In this document: positions 1-8,357 of the stretch, piece by piece
Layout: each line of letters starts with the position of its first letter
Position numbering within the stretch: position 1 is the stretch's first letter
Assembly: GCA_017501345.1 (NCBI GenBank)
Contig: JAFVXC010000019.1
Coordinates: 1-60,209, forward strand
DNA: 60,209 bases
Source: Clostridia bacterium
GTDB lineage: Bacteria > Bacillota_A > Clostridia > Oscillospirales > CAG-272
Direction: 5' to 3'
Notes under the pieces: model-generated
The model's input: the letters and a program-made list of their open reading frames with translations, nothing else
Databases searched by the model: none
Told to the model about the DNA's origin: nothing
Made by a program: the position numbers and the translations under genes

Positions 1-820
1 CGTCAGCATCACTTAAGACGTCACGAACGATGCTCATAGGTTCGATTGCCTGAAGGGTGTAATTGTCGCCGTCCTCGGTGGTAATAATCTTGCCATCGTA
101 TTCCTGAACCAGCTGCATGGCATATCCGGGATTCTTCGTATTTATAAGTATAGCACAGACTGTACCGTGGGTATGCTGATGCTCCTCGCCTTCTTCGTGC
201 TCACCGTGTTCCTCACCGTGATCGTGCATATCCCAAAGGGTTTTGATTTGAGTAAATACTACGTTATCAAACGAGGAATGGCTTTCTTCAAGGATACCGA
301 CGACGGTGAGTCCTTGGGTATGCGTATCCGTACCGCTTGCTGAATGGCTGGTATAAATTAAATCTCCAACCTCAAGATCACAGTACTTTGCGATATTGGA
401 ACCGACTACGGCTTGCATCGTTTCGGCTACCGTAAACATTTCACCCTTTGCAACCGACTTGTTTTTCAGATAAGCAGGGGTGGTTCCGACTACGTTATAG
501 CCGTTATAATTATCTGCCATCGCAAAAGGAATCACGGAATCAACTCGCTGATCCTGCTGCAAGGAGGATACAACCGAATATGGAATCGTTCCTACGGGAG
601 AGTCGGTAAAATACATAGTATTCATAGCGAGCTGCGTGTTACTACCCGCAGGGCCGACAATAGCGGAATAATACTGTGCACCCGAGGTTATACCTTCGTC
701 AACCTGAGTTGCTACGTTAAAGGCAAGAACGCCGATGCCTGCGGAGATGACGATAGAGAGGACGATCAGAATGATCTGTACCTTTTTGATCGCCATATTT
801 TTTAACGCAAATTTTAACAT
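1..820 (-). CDS. FtsX/MacB-type ABC transporter permease, 3'-truncated by the window edge
   Basis: The protein starts at an ATG at 820, one base after the stop of the upstream ATPase gene, and runs off the left edge, so only about the first 273 residues are visible. It opens with a membrane segment (about residues 14-36) followed by a MacB-like periplasmic/extracytoplasmic domain, as in FtsX-family permeases that work with LolD/MacB-type ATPases. The odd part is a loop at about residues 198-218 (nt about 167-229) with seven His and seven Glu, of the type seen in zinc-binding transport proteins. Tight coupling with the ATPase at 822-1484 makes the pair a single transporter. A metal-related role is inference from the loop and from the Cys/His small protein upstream. 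The C-terminal membrane segments are not in the window. Confidence 0.85.
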   Translation of the reverse strand, partial: MLKFALKNMAIKKVQIILIVLSIVISAGIGVLAFNVATQVDEGITSGAQYYSAIVGPAGSNTQLAMNTMYFTDSPVGTIPYSVVSSLQQDQRVDSVIPFAMADNYNGYNVVGTTPAYLKNKSVAKGEMFTVAETMQAVVGSNIAKYCDLEVGDLIYTSHSASGTDTHTQGLTVVGILEESHSSFDNVVFTQIKTLWDMHDHGEEHGEHEEGEEHQHTHGTVCAILINTKNPGYAMQLVQEYDGKIITTEDGDNYTLQAIEPMSIVRDVLSDAD

Positions 821-821
821 C

Positions 822-1484
822 TCAATCGACCTCCTTTAGGGTAACCGTATCTCGCATTCCGCTGGTCATTTCATTCATATCTATGACTTCGTCGAAATAC
901 TTTGCAAGGCGGTCATCGTGGGTGACAGCAATCAAGGTTTTGCCGCGTGAGACTTCGATCAATTCCTTAATAACCTGTTCGCCAATGGCGAAATTGAGGT
1001 TGCCGGTAGGCTCGTCCGCAAGAATAATGTCGGGGTGCTTTACAAGAGCGCGTGCAATAGCGACTCTCTGCTTCTGCCCTCCGGAAAGATGCTTGATCTT
1101 CGCGTTTTTCTTTTCGTAGATATCAAGAGAACGGAGCATATCGTCCATATCCGAAATATCTACACCTTCAAGACGGAGAATGCCGATATTATCAGCGACT
1201 GTCATATCGTTTATCAGCTTAAAATCTTGGAAGATATAGCCGATCTTCCCAATTCTGAATTTGTCCTTTATCTTTTGTGTGGCTGCACTCATTTCTACGC
1301 CATCAATCACGATGGAGCCTTTTGAGGGAGAGAGAATACCCGCGATCATATTGAGCAGAGTAGATTTTCCACATCCCGATGCGCCGAGCAGCATATAGGA
1401 TTTACCGGTCTCAAAGGTAATATCACGGTATTCAATCTCTGTCTCGTTTTGAAACTGTTTGCCGAGATTTTTAATTTCAATCAT
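822..1484 (-). CDS. ABC transporter ATP-binding protein (LolD/MacB family)
   Basis: A 220-residue ATPase subunit that would power the permease encoded immediately downstream. Visible motifs are Walker A GASGCGKST at 34-42, the Q-loop glutamine near 86, the ABC signature LSGGQ at 133-137, Walker B with catalytic Glu (IILADE, 153-158) and the switch His in AVTHD. Length and the short leading segment fit the LolD/MacB/YknY group, whose members drive mechanotransmission or efflux rather than import. It lies in a minus-strand operon: DUF134 regulator, small membrane protein, ATPase, permease. The substrate cannot be read from the ATPase itself. Confidence 0.93.
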   Translation of the reverse strand: MIEIKNLGKQFQNETEIEYRDITFETGKSYMLLGASGCGKSTLLNMIAGILSPSKGSIVIDGVEMSAATQKIKDKFRIGKIGYIFQDFKLINDMTVADNIGILRLEGVDISDMDDMLRSLDIYEKKNAKIKHLSGGQKQRVAIARALVKHPDIILADEPTGNLNFAIGEQVIKELIEVSRGKTLIAVTHDDRLAKYFDEVIDMNEMTSGMRDTVTLKEVD

Positions 1485-1533
1485 ATGTTTTTTCCTTTCG
1501 TATTTTAGATTTGATCTGATAATAAATCAAGTC

Positions 1534-1818
1534 TTAATCCGAAAGCTTCACCTTAAGCGCAACGGGAGTACCGTTATTGCCCGATGGTATAGATTTGTAT
1601 GAGCATGAAATTGTAAACAAGATATTTGCTAATTGATGCACTGTGACAGCAAGCACAAGACCGATCATCGTGTTACGTGAGGTCTCAATCAAAGCGCAAA
1701 CAGTACAATCTGAGCCGACGCAGTCGTGTGCGTGAGTCAAGAAAACGATAGAGGTATGGGCTATGACCAATAATATGCACAAAAAGGCAACAATGCTTTT
1801 CCAGTTCTTGCTTAGCAT
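1534..1818 (-). CDS. small two-TM protein with a His/Cys cluster
   Basis: A 94-residue protein with two hydrophobic segments (about 9-28 and 50-70). Between them is the cluster H29-x-H31-x-C33-x4-C38-x2-C41, which looks like a metal or redox site exposed on one membrane face. I do not recognise a named family. It lies 49 nt before the ABC ATPase gene and follows the DUF134 regulator. The cluster and the His-rich loop in the permease of the same operon suggest that all parts handle or sense a transition metal; this is inference. It could instead be a disulfide-stabilised accessory subunit. Confidence 0.7.
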   Translation of the reverse strand: MLSKNWKSIVAFLCILLVIAHTSIVFLTHAHDCVGSDCTVCALIETSRNTMIGLVLAVTVHQLANILFTISCSYKSIPSGNNGTPVALKVKLSD

Positions 1819-1871
1819 TATTTTCTTATACCTCCAATTCCTAAATACTAATTTTGAATGAAAAACGTTAT

Positions 1872-2225
1872 TTATTCCGCATCACTTTTTCGTTGGCAGT
1901 GCTTTTGACAGCCACCGAATCCGCAGTGTGTTTCTTTCCCGTCACAAAGATGGTAATCACCACCCTCTATGCGAATCGTATATCCGTTCACAAGAGCTGA
2001 AGCAAGCTTCTTTCTTGCAGTATCACAAATGAGCTGTGCAGTCGCACGAGATACCTGCATATATTCAGCGCATTGCTCCTGAGAAAAACCATGATAGTCA
2101 ACGAGTCGAATGCACTCATATTCATCAACGGTCAAAACGACTGCTTCCTCTTTAGCTGAATTAGCAACGAATGTATCTGCAATGGGCATTCTGCAAACCT
2201 TGCGGCATTTTCTCGGTCTTGGCAT
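1872..2225 (-). CDS. DUF134 (UPF0251) DNA-binding regulator
   Basis: The start is placed at the ATG at 2225 (MPRPRK) because AAGGAG lies 9 nt upstream; a longer frame reaching 2258 lacks such a site. The 117-residue product begins with the PRPRKCRKVCRMP segment typical of the DUF134 family, continues with a sigma-70-region-4-like helix-turn-helix (about 50-85: GFSQEQCAEYMQVSRATAQ) and ends in a Cys/His-rich tail with several CxxC-like pairs. Family members are small DNA-binding proteins often found beside metal or redox genes. Two copies of an ATATACCAAAAA-type sequence and a perfect palindrome overlap its promoter, suggesting autoregulation of the whole operon down to the ABC transporter. 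Confidence 0.85.
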   Translation of the reverse strand: MPRPRKCRKVCRMPIADTFVANSAKEEAVVLTVDEYECIRLVDYHGFSQEQCAEYMQVSRATAQLICDTARKKLASALVNGYTIRIEGGDYHLCDGKETHCGFGGCQKHCQRKSDAE

Positions 2226-2244
2226 CTCACATAGCTCCTTATTT

Positions 2245-2286
2245 TTGGTATATACCAATTATATCACGGTTTTTGGTATATGTCAA
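2245..2286 (-). promoter_or_regulatory. promoter with palindromic operator for the DUF134-ABC operon
   Basis: On the minus strand, TTGACA (2286-2281) and TATAAT (2263-2258) are separated by exactly 17 nt. The perfect 14-bp palindrome TTGGTATATACCAA (2245-2258) abuts the -10 box, and a second half-site-like copy (ATATACCAAAAA) lies within the spacer. A repressor bound there would block polymerase. The DUF134 protein encoded just downstream is the obvious candidate, but this is inferred from position. Confidence 0.8.
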
Positions 2287-2305
2287 TAACTTTTGATATT
2301 TATTG

Positions 2306-2345
2306 TAAGAAAAAGGCGGTGAGAACATAATATTCCTCGCCGCCT
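2306..2345 (-). terminator. rho-independent terminator of the ABC exporter operon
   Basis: AGGCGGTGAG (2314-2323) pairs with CTCGCCGCCT (2336-2345) with one wobble. Read on the minus strand, the stem is followed by a T-rich run. It lies about 140 nt beyond the end of the exporter gene and directly upstream of the next promoter on the same strand, so it insulates the two operons. Confidence 0.75.
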
Positions 2346-2482
2346 CAGATCATTGGGGTAAGGTTTCAAAAAGCAACATTGCAGAACACGAGAGCAATTA
2401 CAAAGAGGTTGACTCAATACCAACTTCAAATAGTGAAGTGCTGATATTTTTGATAGTTTCTTTTTTCTCTGATTCATCCTTT

Positions 2483-4237
2483 TTATGCGTCCTGTTCTTC
2501 TACGTCAAACTGACTCTGATAAAGCTGATAATAGAAGCCGCCATTCTGCATAAGTTCTTCGTGATCTCCGCTTTCTATCACGTCGCCGTCCTTCATAACA
2601 AGAATAAGATCGGCATTACGAATAGTGGAAAGACGGTGCGCGATAACAAAGCTGGTTCTTCCCTTTGTCAACTCGTCCATCGCTCGTTGGATAATGACCT
2701 CGGTTCTCGTATCCACAGAGGAAGTGGCTTCGTCAAGGATCAGCATAGGCGCGTCCTGAAGCATCGCGCGGGCTATGGTAAGAAGCTGCTTCTGTCCTGC
2801 CGAAATAGTCGTTCCCTCGGTCAGTACCGTGTCAAGTCCATGCGGCAAGGAGCGAATAAACTTATCGATTCCGCAGACCTTGGCAACGCGCATGATGTCC
2901 TCGTCGGTGATCTCCGTCATATTGTAGGCAAGATTTTCACGAACCGTTCCTTCAAATAGCCACGTGTCCTGCAATACCATACCGAACATATCGTGAACGT
3001 CCTCGCGACGAATGTCGTGAATGGGCATGCCGTCAACCGTAATACTGCCGCCGTTGATCTCAAAGAAGCGCATCAAAAGATTAACCATCGTAGTCTTTCC
3101 CGCGCCCGTGGGGCCGACAATGGCGACCTTTTGTCCGGGTGTCACCTTTGCCGAGAAGTCCTTGATAATGACCTTGTCGGGGTTTTCGGGGTAGGCGAAG
3201 CGAACGTGATCAAATACGACAGCGCCCTTTGTTTCCTCGGTTTCGTGCTTTGGCTTGCCGCTTTCGTCCTCTAATTCCTCGGCTTCCATAAAATCAAAGA
3301 TACGACCCGCGCCTGCGGTAGCCGTCTGTAAATTGGTCATTCCCTGCGCGATCTGCGTCAAGGGGGCGGTAAAGAGACGAACGTACAGAATAAAGGAAAT
3401 AATAACGCCGAATTTGATCGTTCCGTTTATGGCAAGCGCCGCGCCGATGACACATACGGCAACATAGGAAAGATTGCCGATAACGTTCATCAGGGGTTGC
3501 ATCATACCCGAAAGAAATTGAGATTTCCAATTGGCGTCATAAACATCTTTATTAAGCTTACCGAATCGGTTCAGCACCTTCTTTTCGGCTCTGGAGATGC
3601 GAACCACGTCATGCCCCGAATACATTTCCTCAACGTACCCATTCAGTGCGCCGAGGCTGACCTGCCGCTGCTTAAAGTATTTCTGTGAGCGTCCCATAAT
3701 GAGCATCAGAAGCACCATACCGACCATCGTGATGAGAACGGCAGTCAGGGCAAGATGCCATTCGGTGACGAACATCATAATGAGACAGCCGATAAACTGC
3801 GTCGCGGCGCTGATCATTGTGGGCAGGCTGTTGGTCATACCCTGCTGAAGCACCGATACGTCGTTGGTAATACGGCTGAGAATGTCACCCGTTGAGGTTT
3901 CGCCGAATTGCTTTTGCGGTACTTTATTGATCTTGACCGAAAGATCGTGGCGCATTCTGCGGGAAGCTTTCAGGGTAACGGTCGCCATAATATAATGCTG
4001 AACAAAGTTCGCTAAAGCGCCGATCAGATAAAATACGATCAGCGTGATGCCCACCTTGGCGATAGCAGACATATCAATACCGCCTACAAGTCCGTCGGAA
4101 ATGATGTCGGTGATCTCTCCGACCTTATCGGGCGTGATGATCGTCATAACCGCGGCAAGCGCGGCGAGAAGCAACGCAAAAATAACGAGAGGCGCGTTGC
4201 CCATATATTTGAAAATTTTAGCAAGTGTTTGTTTCAT
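2483..4237 (-). CDS. heterodimeric ABC exporter subunit with the consensus catalytic Glu (TM288/BmrD-like)
   Basis: A 584-residue full half-transporter: six-helix transmembrane domain (about 1-315) fused to a nucleotide-binding domain. Walker A is GPTGAGKTT at 375-383, Walker B is MLILDE with the catalytic Glu at 503, and the signature is the degenerate ISAGQ (478-482). In heterodimeric exporters of the TM287/288 and BmrCD type, one partner supplies consensus Walker motifs and the other a consensus signature; this protein fits the first role. Its partner is the upstream gene at 4250-6007, 12 nt away. Such pairs export drugs or lipids-like compounds. The MarR gene upstream suggests drug-responsive expression. 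Confidence 0.93.
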   Translation of the reverse strand: MKQTLAKIFKYMGNAPLVIFALLLAALAAVMTIITPDKVGEITDIISDGLVGGIDMSAIAKVGITLIVFYLIGALANFVQHYIMATVTLKASRRMRHDLSVKINKVPQKQFGETSTGDILSRITNDVSVLQQGMTNSLPTMISAATQFIGCLIMMFVTEWHLALTAVLITMVGMVLLMLIMGRSQKYFKQRQVSLGALNGYVEEMYSGHDVVRISRAEKKVLNRFGKLNKDVYDANWKSQFLSGMMQPLMNVIGNLSYVAVCVIGAALAINGTIKFGVIISFILYVRLFTAPLTQIAQGMTNLQTATAGAGRIFDFMEAEELEDESGKPKHETEETKGAVVFDHVRFAYPENPDKVIIKDFSAKVTPGQKVAIVGPTGAGKTTMVNLLMRFFEINGGSITVDGMPIHDIRREDVHDMFGMVLQDTWLFEGTVRENLAYNMTEITDEDIMRVAKVCGIDKFIRSLPHGLDTVLTEGTTISAGQKQLLTIARAMLQDAPMLILDEATSSVDTRTEVIIQRAMDELTKGRTSFVIAHRLSTIRNADLILVMKDGDVIESGDHEELMQNGGFYYQLYQSQFDVEEQDA

Positions 4238-4249
4238 ATCGGCACCTCC

Positions 4250-6007
4250 TTACGCAAGCTCGGCAGCCGTCAGCTGAGACTGCGCGATCTCGCGGTAGAC
4301 GGGGCAGCTTTCCATCAGCTCGTCGTGTGTGCCGATGCCCACCGCCTCACCGCGCTCAAGCACGATGATCTTGTCAGCGTCTCGAATGGTGCTGATACGC
4401 TGTGCCACAATGATTTTAGTGGTATCCGACAGCTCTTTTGCAAGTCCGTGGCGAAGGGTAGCGTCGGTCTTATAGTCAAGTGCCGAGAAGGAGTCGTCAA
4501 ATATCAGTATTTCGGGCTTTCTTGCAAGAGCGCGGGCAATCGAAAGACGTTGCTTCTGTCCGCCCGACACGTTCTTACCAAGCTGTACGATTCGGTGATC
4601 CTTACCACCCTCGGTCTTATCCACAAACTCCTTTGCCTGAGAGAGCGAGATCGCCATATCCACCGTTTCCTCGTCAAAGCCGTCTTGGCTTTCACCAAAG
4701 GTAATATTCTCTCGGATACTTCCCGCAAACAAGACTGCCTTTTGCGTGATATATCCGATCTTATTATACAAGCCATCAAAGGTATAATCCTTGACGTTTA
4801 CTCCGTCCACAAGGACTTCACCCTTAGTGGCATCATAGAAGCGCGCGATCAAGGAAATGAGCGTGGTTTTGCCGCATCCGGTTGCACCGATAATGGCAAG
4901 TGTCTGTCCCTTTTCAATGCGGAAGGAGATGTCGGAGATAGCCTCCTCCTGCGCCTCGGGATAAGCAAAGGATACGTTCTTGAACTCTACCGTTCCAACC
5001 TCGTCGGCATTGCTCTTTGCGCCCTCGGTAACGGTTGCCTGTCTGTCAAGCACCTCATTGATACGTTCTGCCGATACCTGCGCTGCGGGAAGCATCATAA
5101 ACACCATGACCATCATCATAAACGACATGACCACGTAGGTCGCATAGGTGCTGAACACGACAATGTCACTGAACATCGCGATTCTACCCGCGACGTCGGT
5201 AATCGCTATTTGATTGATGAGAGCCGCGCCGAGCCAATAGATTGCCAAGGACAGACCGTTCATACAGGTTCCCATCACAGGCTGCATCAAGGAGAATAAG
5301 CGTTGATTTTTCAGCTGCGTATGCATCATCTCGGTGTTGGGCACGTCAAATTTTTCGGTCTGATAGCCTTCAGCATTGAAAGCGTGGACTACGTTGATAC
5401 CTGTCAGATTCTCTCTTGCCATGCGGTTCTGCGTATCGGTCAGCTTCTGAACCTTACGGAAGCGAGGCAGACAAACCGACATAATGGTAAGAACCGTCGT
5501 GCATATCACGACGACTGCGGATGCCGTTACGGCAGACAGCTCCCAGCTCTTGCCGAGAATCTTAATGATCGCCCATACCGCCATGATGGGCGCTTTTACA
5601 AGCGATTGCAAGCCCATAACGACAATCATCTGCAATTGCGTGATATCATTGGTTGTTCTTGTAATCAAGCTCGGAATTGAAAATTTGGACGTTTCGGCTT
5701 TGCCGAGCAGCATCACGTGAGAAAATAGCTTTTCTCTGACGGCAAAGCTGTATCCCGCTGCAATACGCGAGATCAGAAATCCGCAGGCAATCGCAAGCGC
5801 CGCACTTGCAAGCGTACAGCCGAGCATTTTCGCGCCCACAGTCAGAATATCTGCCATTTCACTTCCGGGGGTGTTGATCAAAACCGTCAAATCACTCATA
5901 TAGTCTGGCATCGTCAGATCAAAATAGATCTGTCCGATGATCAAAGCAATACTACCGAGAACCATCCACCGTTCCTGATTTTTCATGTATTTCAGCAATT
6001 TGAGCAT
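4250..6007 (-). CDS. heterodimeric ABC exporter subunit with degenerate Walker B (TM287/BmrC-like)
   Basis: A 585-residue half-transporter with an N-terminal six-helix domain and a C-terminal ATPase. Walker A is GATGCGKTT and the signature is a consensus VSGGQ, but Walker B reads ILIFDD, so the catalytic glutamate is replaced by aspartate. This is the expected hallmark of the non-hydrolysing site in heterodimeric exporters and complements the defects of the partner at 2483-4237. The gene starts 7 nt downstream of the MarR stop and is clearly in one operon with it. The protein sits in the cytoplasmic membrane; the substrate is not readable. Confidence 0.93.
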   Translation of the reverse strand: MLKLLKYMKNQERWMVLGSIALIIGQIYFDLTMPDYMSDLTVLINTPGSEMADILTVGAKMLGCTLASAALAIACGFLISRIAAGYSFAVREKLFSHVMLLGKAETSKFSIPSLITRTTNDITQLQMIVVMGLQSLVKAPIMAVWAIIKILGKSWELSAVTASAVVVICTTVLTIMSVCLPRFRKVQKLTDTQNRMARENLTGINVVHAFNAEGYQTEKFDVPNTEMMHTQLKNQRLFSLMQPVMGTCMNGLSLAIYWLGAALINQIAITDVAGRIAMFSDIVVFSTYATYVVMSFMMMVMVFMMLPAAQVSAERINEVLDRQATVTEGAKSNADEVGTVEFKNVSFAYPEAQEEAISDISFRIEKGQTLAIIGATGCGKTTLISLIARFYDATKGEVLVDGVNVKDYTFDGLYNKIGYITQKAVLFAGSIRENITFGESQDGFDEETVDMAISLSQAKEFVDKTEGGKDHRIVQLGKNVSGGQKQRLSIARALARKPEILIFDDSFSALDYKTDATLRHGLAKELSDTTKIIVAQRISTIRDADKIIVLERGEAVGIGTHDELMESCPVYREIAQSQLTAAELA

Positions 6008-6014
6008 CTTGAAA

Positions 6015-6455
6015 TTATTTCTCCTTTATGATCTTATCAATATTTGCGTCCATCAATTTGAAGCACCGCTCCATTACGGCGCGATCCTCCTCGCTGATCC
6101 CTTCCAAAACCGCTTTTGCAAACTGAATCTGACGCTCCCGTCCTGCTTCAACGATCTTCTGCGCCTTTTCCGTGCATACGAGTGCATCCTTTCTTCTATC
6201 ACCGGGAACGGCGCGTCTTTCAATGTATCCCCCCTGCACCAAACTTTCAACGTGAGCGGATACCACGGGGCGCTTCAGTCCTCTCATATCGCAAATATAG
6301 CTTGCCGTAGCAAACTCGGGATTATTGGCAATAAAAAGAAGGATACTTATCGCCGTATGAGGCATGTCAGTTTCTTTAGCCAACGGCAGCAATGCTTTTT
6401 CGTATGCCAATCCTATCTTTCTTGCGTGTCCATTCATTTCCTGAATCGTTATCAT
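6015..6455 (-). CDS. MarR-family transcriptional regulator
   Basis: A 146-residue winged-helix regulator. The central part shows the MarR layout: a helix-turn-helix (about 50-75, FATASYICDMRGLKRPVVSA) followed by the wing with GYIERRAVPGDRRKD, including the family's D-x-R motif. It is the first gene of an operon with two ABC exporter subunits. MarR proteins usually repress an adjacent efflux operon until a ligand binds. Palindromes sit in the promoter (6470-6490), consistent with autorepression. The start is the ATG at 6455, preceded by AAAAGGAG. Confidence 0.92.
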   Translation of the reverse strand: MITIQEMNGHARKIGLAYEKALLPLAKETDMPHTAISILLFIANNPEFATASYICDMRGLKRPVVSAHVESLVQGGYIERRAVPGDRRKDALVCTEKAQKIVEAGRERQIQFAKAVLEGISEEDRAVMERCFKLMDANIDKIIKEK

Positions 6456-6469
6456 AAAAAGCTCCTTTT

Positions 6470-6520
6470 GTTCATTTTTGAACTATTCAATATTATACTA
6501 TTCGCAAATGCAATTGTCAA
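6470..6520 (-). promoter_or_regulatory. promoter and overlapping palindromes of the marR-ABC operon
   Basis: Minus-strand TTGACA (6520-6515) and TATAAT (6497-6492) are spaced 17 nt. Two overlapping palindromes, GTTCA-TTTT-TGAAC (6470-6483) and TTGAA-CTA-TTCAA (6478-6490), lie between the -10 box and the ribosome binding site. Their placement suits binding by the MarR dimer; direct evidence is absent. Confidence 0.75.
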
Positions 6521-6530
6521 TGTTGAAATT

Positions 6531-6965
6531 GTGAATTTTTATGAAGGTCAGTTGAAAGTTTTAGAACGCAATTGGAACGAGCTTTTGATCTTCTCCCGCA
6601 GAACGCAGGAGCAGCTTAATAGTTGGGCGCGCCGATATGGATATAAGGATCAACCGAAAGAAATGCTTGAACACACCAAGAAGGGCTATGACGGCAGATA
6701 TACCTGTGTTAACCTTACAAACTATTCTACAATCGAATTCCGCATCTTCAGAGGTACGTTAAAGCTCAACACGATACTTGCCACCCTGCAGTTGGTCAAC
6801 CACATCTGCGAGGTGGCTGTTTCTTTGTCGGACGAGGAAGTGCGCCACCTCTCTTGGAGTCGCTTTGTCGATCAGATCACCGAGCCTGAGCTGATTCAGT
6901 ACCTTAAAGAACGCCGTATTTATGTCAACGAATCAATATCAAACGCCCTGTTTGGAAACACTTAA
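6531..6965 (+). pseudogene. 3' remnant of an amidoligase-like gene
   Basis: The reading frame ending at TAA 6965 encodes about 144 residues that resemble the C-terminal part of putative amidoligase proteins common on clostridial mobile elements, for example NLTNYSTIEFRIFRGTLK and SRRTQEQLNSWARRYGYKD. Nothing upstream of about 6531 belongs to the family: the similarity stops at the marR promoter and no start codon or ribosome binding site serves it. I read this as a gene truncated when an older element was mostly deleted. Family recognition is from memory and moderately sure; the truncation is visible. Confidence 0.65.
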
Positions 6966-6971
6966 AATACG

Positions 6972-6992
6972 ATTTGCGGCAAATTTGCGGCA
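6972..6992. repeat. tandem ATTTGCGGCA repeats (possible old arm sites)
   Basis: Two copies of ATTTGCGGCA start 11 bp apart just after the amidoligase remnant. One-helical-turn spacing is typical of arm-type integrase binding sites. Different sequence from the GGACATCAA sites of the intact element suggests they belong to another, lost element. Confidence 0.4.
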
Positions 6993-7008
6993 GACAGATA
7001 GAAAGAAT

Positions 7009-7040
7009 CCCCGAAAACCCAGTGTTTTCGGGGGTATTTT
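7009..7040. terminator. hairpin terminator beside attL
   Basis: CCCCGAAAAC (7009-7018) and GTTTTCGGGG (7024-7033) form a perfect 10-bp stem with a 5-nt loop followed by a T-containing tail. It closes the amidoligase remnant on the plus strand and lies just outside the left attachment site. Confidence 0.6.
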
Positions 7041-7047
7041 GAGAAAA

Positions 7048-7063
7048 TAATTATCTCTTCGAG
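7048..7063. other. attL core
   Basis: TAATTATCTCTTCGAG, identical over 16 bp to the copy at the rpsI 3' end; flanking bases differ on both sides, so the core length is well defined. Confidence 0.85.
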
Positions 7064-7181
7064 TTATAATGTAGGTGTTTTGTGCCGTTTTGTATCGTTT
7101 GAAAAATTCCTGTAATATAAGGCTTTACACGCATTATTGTATCATATCTTGGTGCAAATTGCAATACCTTTTTGTAATTTT

Positions 7182-7221
7182 GGACATCAAAAGGACATCA
7201 ACGGACATCAACGGACATCAA
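7182..7221. repeat. left arm-type integrase sites, four GGACATCAA copies
   Basis: GGACATCAA occurs at 7182, 7193, 7203 and 7213, spaced 10-11 bp, overlapping the 3' end of the integrase gene. The same word appears twice at the right end. This matches the arm-site organisation known for Tn916-type tyrosine integrases. Confidence 0.8.
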
Positions 7222-8357
7222 TCGTTCTGTAATTTCAGGGAAATCAAGTCTGCTACTTTTGCCTTTGAGCTTTTCAGAACATCAGCGTAAACATTCGCTG
7301 TTGTGGACACATCAGAATGACCGAGCAACTCACTCACGATTTTGAGATCAATACCGCTGTTTATCAAAAGCGTTGCGTTACAATGGCGTAAACTATGCAG
7401 AGAAATAAAGTCAAAGTCCGTTCCCTTTACAAAACGCCTGAACTGTGTGTTAAGCCCTGACCTGTCAACATAATTTCCGCTGTCTGTTGTGAATACCATT
7501 TCAGGATATTGATACAGACTTCCGAGCCTGCTCAATTTTTCATCATTATATTTCTTTTGTTCGATGAATATTTCAGCCAATATATCCGATAAAGCAATAT
7601 AACGGTTACTTGTTGCAGTTTTAGGCGGTTGAAGCCAATGTTTACCGCCGACATCTGTCAGAGTGTTTTCAATGTGAATTGTCCTGTTCTCAAAGTCTAT
7701 ATCTTGCCAACGGAGAGCCAAACACTCACCCGATCGCATACCTGTATATAACAGTACCTTTATAATGCGGTTGAACTGTGTGTTATCCTCTACCATTTTT
7801 AACAAGGCTTTTGCTTGATTTTCGTCAAGGAAAGGCTTTTTTTCTTTCGGCGTTTGTGCTTTTGGAAGTATAACCGCTTTTGTGCAGGGCGTTTCCTTGA
7901 TAAAACCTTGCTCCACAGCACGAGCGAACACACTTTGAAGAATTACATAGACTTTCCGACAGGTTGCAGGCTGATAAGTGCGAGTTTTGAAAAATGCCGT
8001 AATCTTTGCAGGGGTGAAATCTTTTAGTTTCATATTCCCCAATTCAGGCAGTAAATGGTTTCTTATTTGTCCCTCATAGGTGTAGGCTGTAATCGGTTTC
8101 AGCTTGTTTCTTGCATAGTTTTCAATATACCATTCAGCCAATTCAGAGAAACGCATATTTTCGTTTAATGAGGACAGCCCTCTACATTTACGCTCAAACT
8201 CAATAGCAAATTCCTGTGCGAGCTTTTCAGCCTTTTTCGGTGTGGTGTTTTCGGGCGGTTTATATGTGGTAGTTTTTCTGATCTTCTTTCCGTTCGTATC
8301 AAGTCCGAGCGATACCACAATTTGAAATGTGTTTCCACGTTTATTTATCGTTGCCAT
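7218..8357 (-). CDS. int: tyrosine site-specific integrase
   Basis: A 379-residue tyrosine recombinase of the Tn916/phage type. It has an N-terminal arm-binding region (MATINKRGNTFQIVVSLG), a SAM-like core-binding domain (about 65-150) and the catalytic domain with Arg in TGMRSGE, the HSLRH box, the LLGHSDVSTT box and the nucleophile Tyr in NVYADV. It integrates and, with the excisionase-like partner at 9549-9746, excises the element at the rpsI 3' end. Its end overlaps the left arm sites, the usual position next to attL. It overlaps the upstream gene by 17 nt, so both are co-transcribed from the promoter near 9290. Confidence 0.95.
   Translation of the reverse strand: MATINKRGNTFQIVVSLGLDTNGKKIRKTTTYKPPENTTPKKAEKLAQEFAIEFERKCRGLSSLNENMRFSELAEWYIENYARNKLKPITAYTYEGQIRNHLLPELGNMKLKDFTPAKITAFFKTRTYQPATCRKVYVILQSVFARAVEQGFIKETPCTKAVILPKAQTPKEKKPFLDENQAKALLKMVEDNTQFNRIIKVLLYTGMRSGECLALRWQDIDFENRTIHIENTLTDVGGKHWLQPPKTATSNRYIALSDILAEIFIEQKKYNDEKLSRLGSLYQYPEMVFTTDSGNYVDRSGLNTQFRRFVKGTDFDFISLHSLRHCNATLLINSGIDLKIVSELLGHSDVSTTANVYADVLKSSKAKVADLISLKLQND

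Noticed and set aside
2283..2477. 64-codon frame between the DUF134 promoter and the ABC gene
   Set aside because: It overlaps the terminator and the promoter and has no ribosome binding site.
5985..6530. Upstream part of the open frame leading into the amidoligase remnant
   Set aside because: It is antisense to marR; only the part after about 6531 resembles amidoligase proteins.
7182..7221. Regular short repeats that could suggest a CRISPR array
   Set aside because: The unit is only 9 bp with 1-2-bp gaps and recurs at the other end of the element; this is an integrase arm-site pattern.
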